From Neopestalotiopsis rosae (Eukaryota; Ascomycota; Sordariomycetes; Amphisphaeriales; Sporocadaceae), in NCBI GenBank assembly GCA_023078685.1, contig JALGAS010000001.1, positions 4,712,001 to 4,776,000 of the forward strand: DNA of 64,000 bases. Direction: 5' to 3'. Position numbers and translations under genes: made by a program. Under the pieces are notes generated by a model, which did no database searches, was not told the origin of the DNA, and worked only from the letters and a program-made list of their open reading frames with translations. Below, one piece after another: positions 60,289-64,000 of the stretch (position 1 is the first letter of the stretch; each line of letters starts with the position of its first letter).

Positions 60289-61910
60289 AATCGCATCTTC
60301 AAAGGCTGTTTTTCGACGTTGTCGACGTAGTGCGGAACTTCCTAAAGGGGGACAAGACAGGAGAAGATTGGCGGCAACGTCTTGAACAAGGACATGCTAG
60401 GATTATAACAATTGCAAGAGTCGATGGGATGACCTTGGGTCCCGGTCTTTCCGCCAGACCCAGTCAGGAAGTAGGTTCGAGAACTTTACTTGATTTGGAG
60501 CGACTCTGACAAAAGTCGTGTTGGCACCTCGCCAGATTGGTGTGCATTTTGAGGCTCAGGCAAGGGGAATTGTGACAAGTGATATTGCTCTACCACGTGG
60601 CTGGGATAGCGCCCCAGGATCAGACGAATTTCATTTGGTCGGATACCGCCAACCCACGATTCCGTCTACCTCGCGTATAACTCTTGGGATTTTGGTCCTG
60701 TTCTTTTCTTGGAGGTTGTCGCAAATATATTGATCTCATCTTCTCGTGTGCGCTGAAGACCAGGGTGCGGCCAAGGGGGTGCCCGGTCAATTCTCCGGGT
60801 CCCCAAGTGACGAGATCCACCCGTGACGAGTCGACCTGCGGAAAATTACAATTTACGCGATTCATCTGCCACTTCTTCTCATCCACACTTGCTTCAACCA
60901 CGAGATAGCTTCGCCTGCGGCACTTGCAAGAGACTATGTGGGTTGATGCAACAGAATCCAGGGTAAACAATCGCCAAGAGTGGGTTTGTATCAACGGCAG
61001 TGCAAAAAGAATTCTTCGATATGGATACCAAAGAGTATAACTTATAGGGGCCGGGTTTGATCTTCACATGCCACGAATGTCGTCAATTGTTTCTATTAGA
61101 TCACAGCCTAGGCGCACATCCCATGCATCCTGGTGACATGCGGGTGACTGGCGGCACGCTTTCCGCGGAGTGTTTGAGATGGGAGTCATTGACGTAGGTA
61201 GAAAAGGTTTGGCCATGTCCTCGGATGAACGTACGATAGCAGCTTCTAATCGCCGAGCGTCGGCTTTGCGACCACGGAGATTCGGCCCCCAAGAACCCAA
61301 ACAAGAATTGCCGGCAAAATATCACACTTTGATGCGCTTTTGTTCGTAGGATACACGACAGCCGATCGTGGGGTTGTTCGATGCGGTCGCGCCTCTTTTG
61401 CCATGCCAAGTTCAGACGAAGATCTCAAGACTAGAGTAGCAGAAGCAGAGCCGCAATTTAGCACAGGGATTGCGGCGGTCTTGGCCCCGGCACCCGCCGC
61501 ACTGATCAAGCTCGTGCCTGGGTGATGGTGGCGGACGAGTCCAGCTCAGCTTAAACGGTTTTTTCCTTTCTCTCCCCTTTGCTTCTTCACTTAGGGGTCC
61601 CAGCTGCACGACATAGGCTGCGACTTTCAAATGCCAATGATCTTGCCCCTCACAACTCGCTTGACGTGTCGTTTCTCTCGATCCACATGATCATCTGGAC
61701 GAAACAGATTATTTTTCCCGAGTCGGTCGGCTTTCTTCCCCTCGGAGGAAAACGTTGGCCGTTGTGATTGCCGAGACTTGAGATGTGACGGAGGTGGTGC
61801 ATCGTCTATAGTGTAAGACGGGACGTGAACTCTTGATTTGTGGCCACTTGAATTCGCAAAGAAACCCAAGCCTGAAGATTCCCAACACAAGTCCCTAGGG
61901 CCGATTGACA
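60289..61910. other. 1.6 kb intergenic region
   Basis: Promoter of the rhodopsin-domain gene on the left and the 3' side of the Nudix-like gene on the right. The short frames have neither motif nor bias. Confidence 0.5.
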
Positions 61911-62486
61911 TCAAAGCAGACGTCTTGCCGCCCAAGTCAAAGCCTCCTTTGCAAGATCGCGTGTGTCTGTGCTCAGATTCAACACGTCCAGTGAGGCCCA
62001 CGTCGCCCAGACGAACTCGTCGTGTTCGTCACCACCAACAACAATGTCCTCAACATCATGAACAGTGACTGCCCAGTTGAGCTGCATGCTTTCCTTGTCC
62101 GAGAAGACCAAGGCGTTGCGCACATTCCTACTCTCATCTCTCCATGGATCAGTGACACTCCATCGTTTCTCCCGAAACATTGCATCGATACGAAAGACTC
62201 TAAGATTTGACTGATTCTGGACTGCTCGTGCGATAGAGTCAGAGATGATGAAGTCATTGTCGTCTACGCTGCCAGAAGGGACCTCAAACTCGCCCTGCTC
62301 GTATCTGTCATAGCTCCGTCGCCTCAAAAGAAGGATGGTTGGCCTCGACGATTGTATGTCAATTTTAAACACGGCGGCAGCTACCTGCAGTTTGCTGTCG
62401 TTGGCGACATTGTCCATGTGTGAGAGGTACTCGGCCTTTGACATGGCCAGGATGTGCTTCTGCTTTTGTGTGAGTGTTGGGCCCAT
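61911..62486 (-). CDS. Nudix-like protein with degenerate catalytic box
   Basis: Single exon, 191 aa, ATG at 62486. The order of segments follows fungal Nudix proteins: AAAVFKIDIQSSRPTILLLRR, then YEQGEFEVPSGSVDDNDFIISDSIARAV, and later LNWAVTVHDVE and EHDEFVWATWASLDVL. Where an active enzyme has REL.EE.G, this protein has RAVQNQSNLRV, so the glutamates that bind the metal are gone; PGG is also changed to PSG. The frame is otherwise intact. It is probably a non-catalytic family member or a recently decayed enzyme. It is only distantly similar to the active-looking Nudix protein at 40469-41095. Confidence 0.75.
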   Translation of the reverse strand: MGPTLTQKQKHILAMSKAEYLSHMDNVANDSKLQVAAAVFKIDIQSSRPTILLLRRRSYDRYEQGEFEVPSGSVDDNDFIISDSIARAVQNQSNLRVFRIDAMFREKRWSVTDPWRDESRNVRNALVFSDKESMQLNWAVTVHDVEDIVVGGDEHDEFVWATWASLDVLNLSTDTRDLAKEALTWAARRLL

Positions 62487-64000
62487 GGCGATTCAACAGA
62501 TGGTGACGACACCACTCTCCCGTTCTTATTGTCGGATTGCTCTTGTGGCGACACGAGGATCAAAGATCATTTGCTTTTGCTGAAAACAACTGCCACTGAC
62601 GTTCCATGTGCTTGACACCATGTACGACGACACTTCGATTCAGTGACTATCGAGATGGATCAACATGTAGTCGAAATGAAGTGCCATATGGAAAACATCA
62701 ACAATGCAAACAAAATTTGATTGCAGAATCTTCCCATGCGGGCTGTCAAACTGTAAAGTCTGGTGTGGCGTCACGATAGGGTTGACTTTGAGAGGACAGC
62801 TGCAGGTGCTCTTATCGACTGGTTATATCCAGCTCTTCGTGCGCGTACTCGAGCATTGTATTGCTTTGCGCTCTCTTGCGCACGGAAAAGAGCGAGACCA
62901 CATTTTGAAAAGGGCGACGCGTTCATTACTGAGAGTAGATATAATGTTTTGCTGGTCGAAGGCGAGGCTTGTTCGCTTACTATGGCGGTTTGCATTTGCA
63001 TGCTACGCCATGTCTCACACATCCTGTTTCATGCCCGAGATAAGGACCAGCCGCGATCAAGCTGTTCGTTCTTATCTTTTCTTCCCTCTTCTTCTCGAAC
63101 TGACCAGCTATGGGTGCTTCATTGTGGATGATGTGTGCAGCCAGGATCGCAGTCGGGCCGGCGAGTGATCTGACAGACGGATCCGGGGTAAAGTTGAGAT
63201 CTTTCCTCGATGCCCCATGAGCATGTGGAGCCACGATACGTCCCGCACTTGCAGAAAGGCGAGAAAACAAAGTCCACACTAGAATACCCCATACATGCGT
63301 TGGATCTTGGTTCATGCATAAAGATGTCCTTTGGGAGCGGGTGGAATGTTTGCAGGTAGTAGATTATTTGTTGTTGAATCCCCAGGCTTCAATGGAGTTG
63401 GAGAGCTTCAGGTCTTGCTTACTCCCACAGCTAGGTTCGGCACATCCCTCCTTCCCTACCTCCATGTGGGTAATTCCGTACGTACCTGCTTGCTTTTGTC
63501 TTTGTCACTGCTCATTATCCACGTGCGACATCTCTTCTGACAGGCGGAATCATCAAACGTCATCCCCTGTCAAAAAAGTGACAAGGCCTGTTCCAGAGAT
63601 CCATCATGATGTGTTATTGTTCATAGACATTGAATCGCAAGTAAAGGCTCATGTGTGTCATATGTGTAGCGAGCAAGGCTGGTACGAAACACATTTCAAT
63701 GTATGGATGGAATGAAGATCCGTATGCAAATGCCAATTGAAAAGAATGAATCTTCATTTGCTGGCCTACTGCTTATTGGTTCGCTTGCTCTAGGCGCACT
63801 GGAGTTGGGGGCGGGCGTTAATGGTTTGATGGGTTCTTCTGGTAGGGGATGGGAGCACCACAGCGGTGCAGCACTGTATTGTGGGGGCACTGCAGACAGA
63901 CAGGCAGACGGACAGTCGGACAGAGACGGCTTGAATTACCTATTTAGCATCAGCTGAGCCATTTCGAGGTCTAAAAATGTGTTCATGTTATTGCCTCGTC
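62487..64000. other. Right-end intergenic region
   Basis: No supported gene up to the window edge. A (CAGA)n-like run with CAGG/CGGA variants lies at 63892-63925. A gene starting beyond the window could have its promoter here. Confidence 0.5.

Overview
The window is nuclear DNA of a filamentous ascomycete, most likely a sordariomycete and possibly of the order Hypocreales; the order is my inference. The grounds are short GT-AG introns (about 50-75 nt, branch sites like CTAAC or CTGAC), G/C-ending codons in exons, CT-rich leaders, and fungal families such as a HET-domain protein, a WSC/GPI wall protein, a yapsin-like protease, a PTH11/SAT4-type rhodopsin-domain membrane protein and a flavohemoglobin. 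I support 20 protein genes on both strands. I saw no tRNA, rRNA or recognisable transposon. Exon joins were worked out by hand from splice sites and reading frame and given in each entry. They are predictions.

Layout: 0.3-6.7 kb holds an acidic orphan protein, a WSC/GPI surface protein, a mitochondrial Sel1/TPR-type protein and the ribosome-biogenesis factor Utp16/Bud21. At 6.7-13.5 kb is an accessory-looking stretch: a HET-domain gene with an apparent frameshift, flanked on both sides by copies of a short dispersed repeat, followed by a secreted GH3 beta-glucosidase. At 16.5-23 kb are the housekeeping genes mvp1 (sorting nexin), dcn1 (cullin neddylation) and mrp17 (mitoribosome bS6m). At 24.5-26.7 kb is a conserved-looking, probably nuclear protein of about 727 aa. 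Upstream of it lies a 10 kb gene desert (26.8-36.7 kb) with CT-rich tracts on its sense strand and strong splice donors.

From 36.7 kb: cox4 with palindromic CCAAT boxes, a divergent intact P450 of seven exons, a convergent Nudix hydrolase, a yapsin-like aspartyl protease, a flavohemoglobin with an unusual Ser-rich insert, an NmrA-like NAD(P)-binding protein, a 1004-aa disordered protein with repeated acidic motifs, an aquaporin with NPV in place of the first NPA, a rhodopsin-domain membrane protein, and a Nudix-like protein whose catalytic box is lost.

There is no operon-like cluster or biosynthetic pathway. The housekeeping genes act independently. The strongest candidates for something undescribed are the repeat family around the HET gene, the gene desert upstream of the 727-aa protein, and the repeated-motif protein at 53-56 kb.
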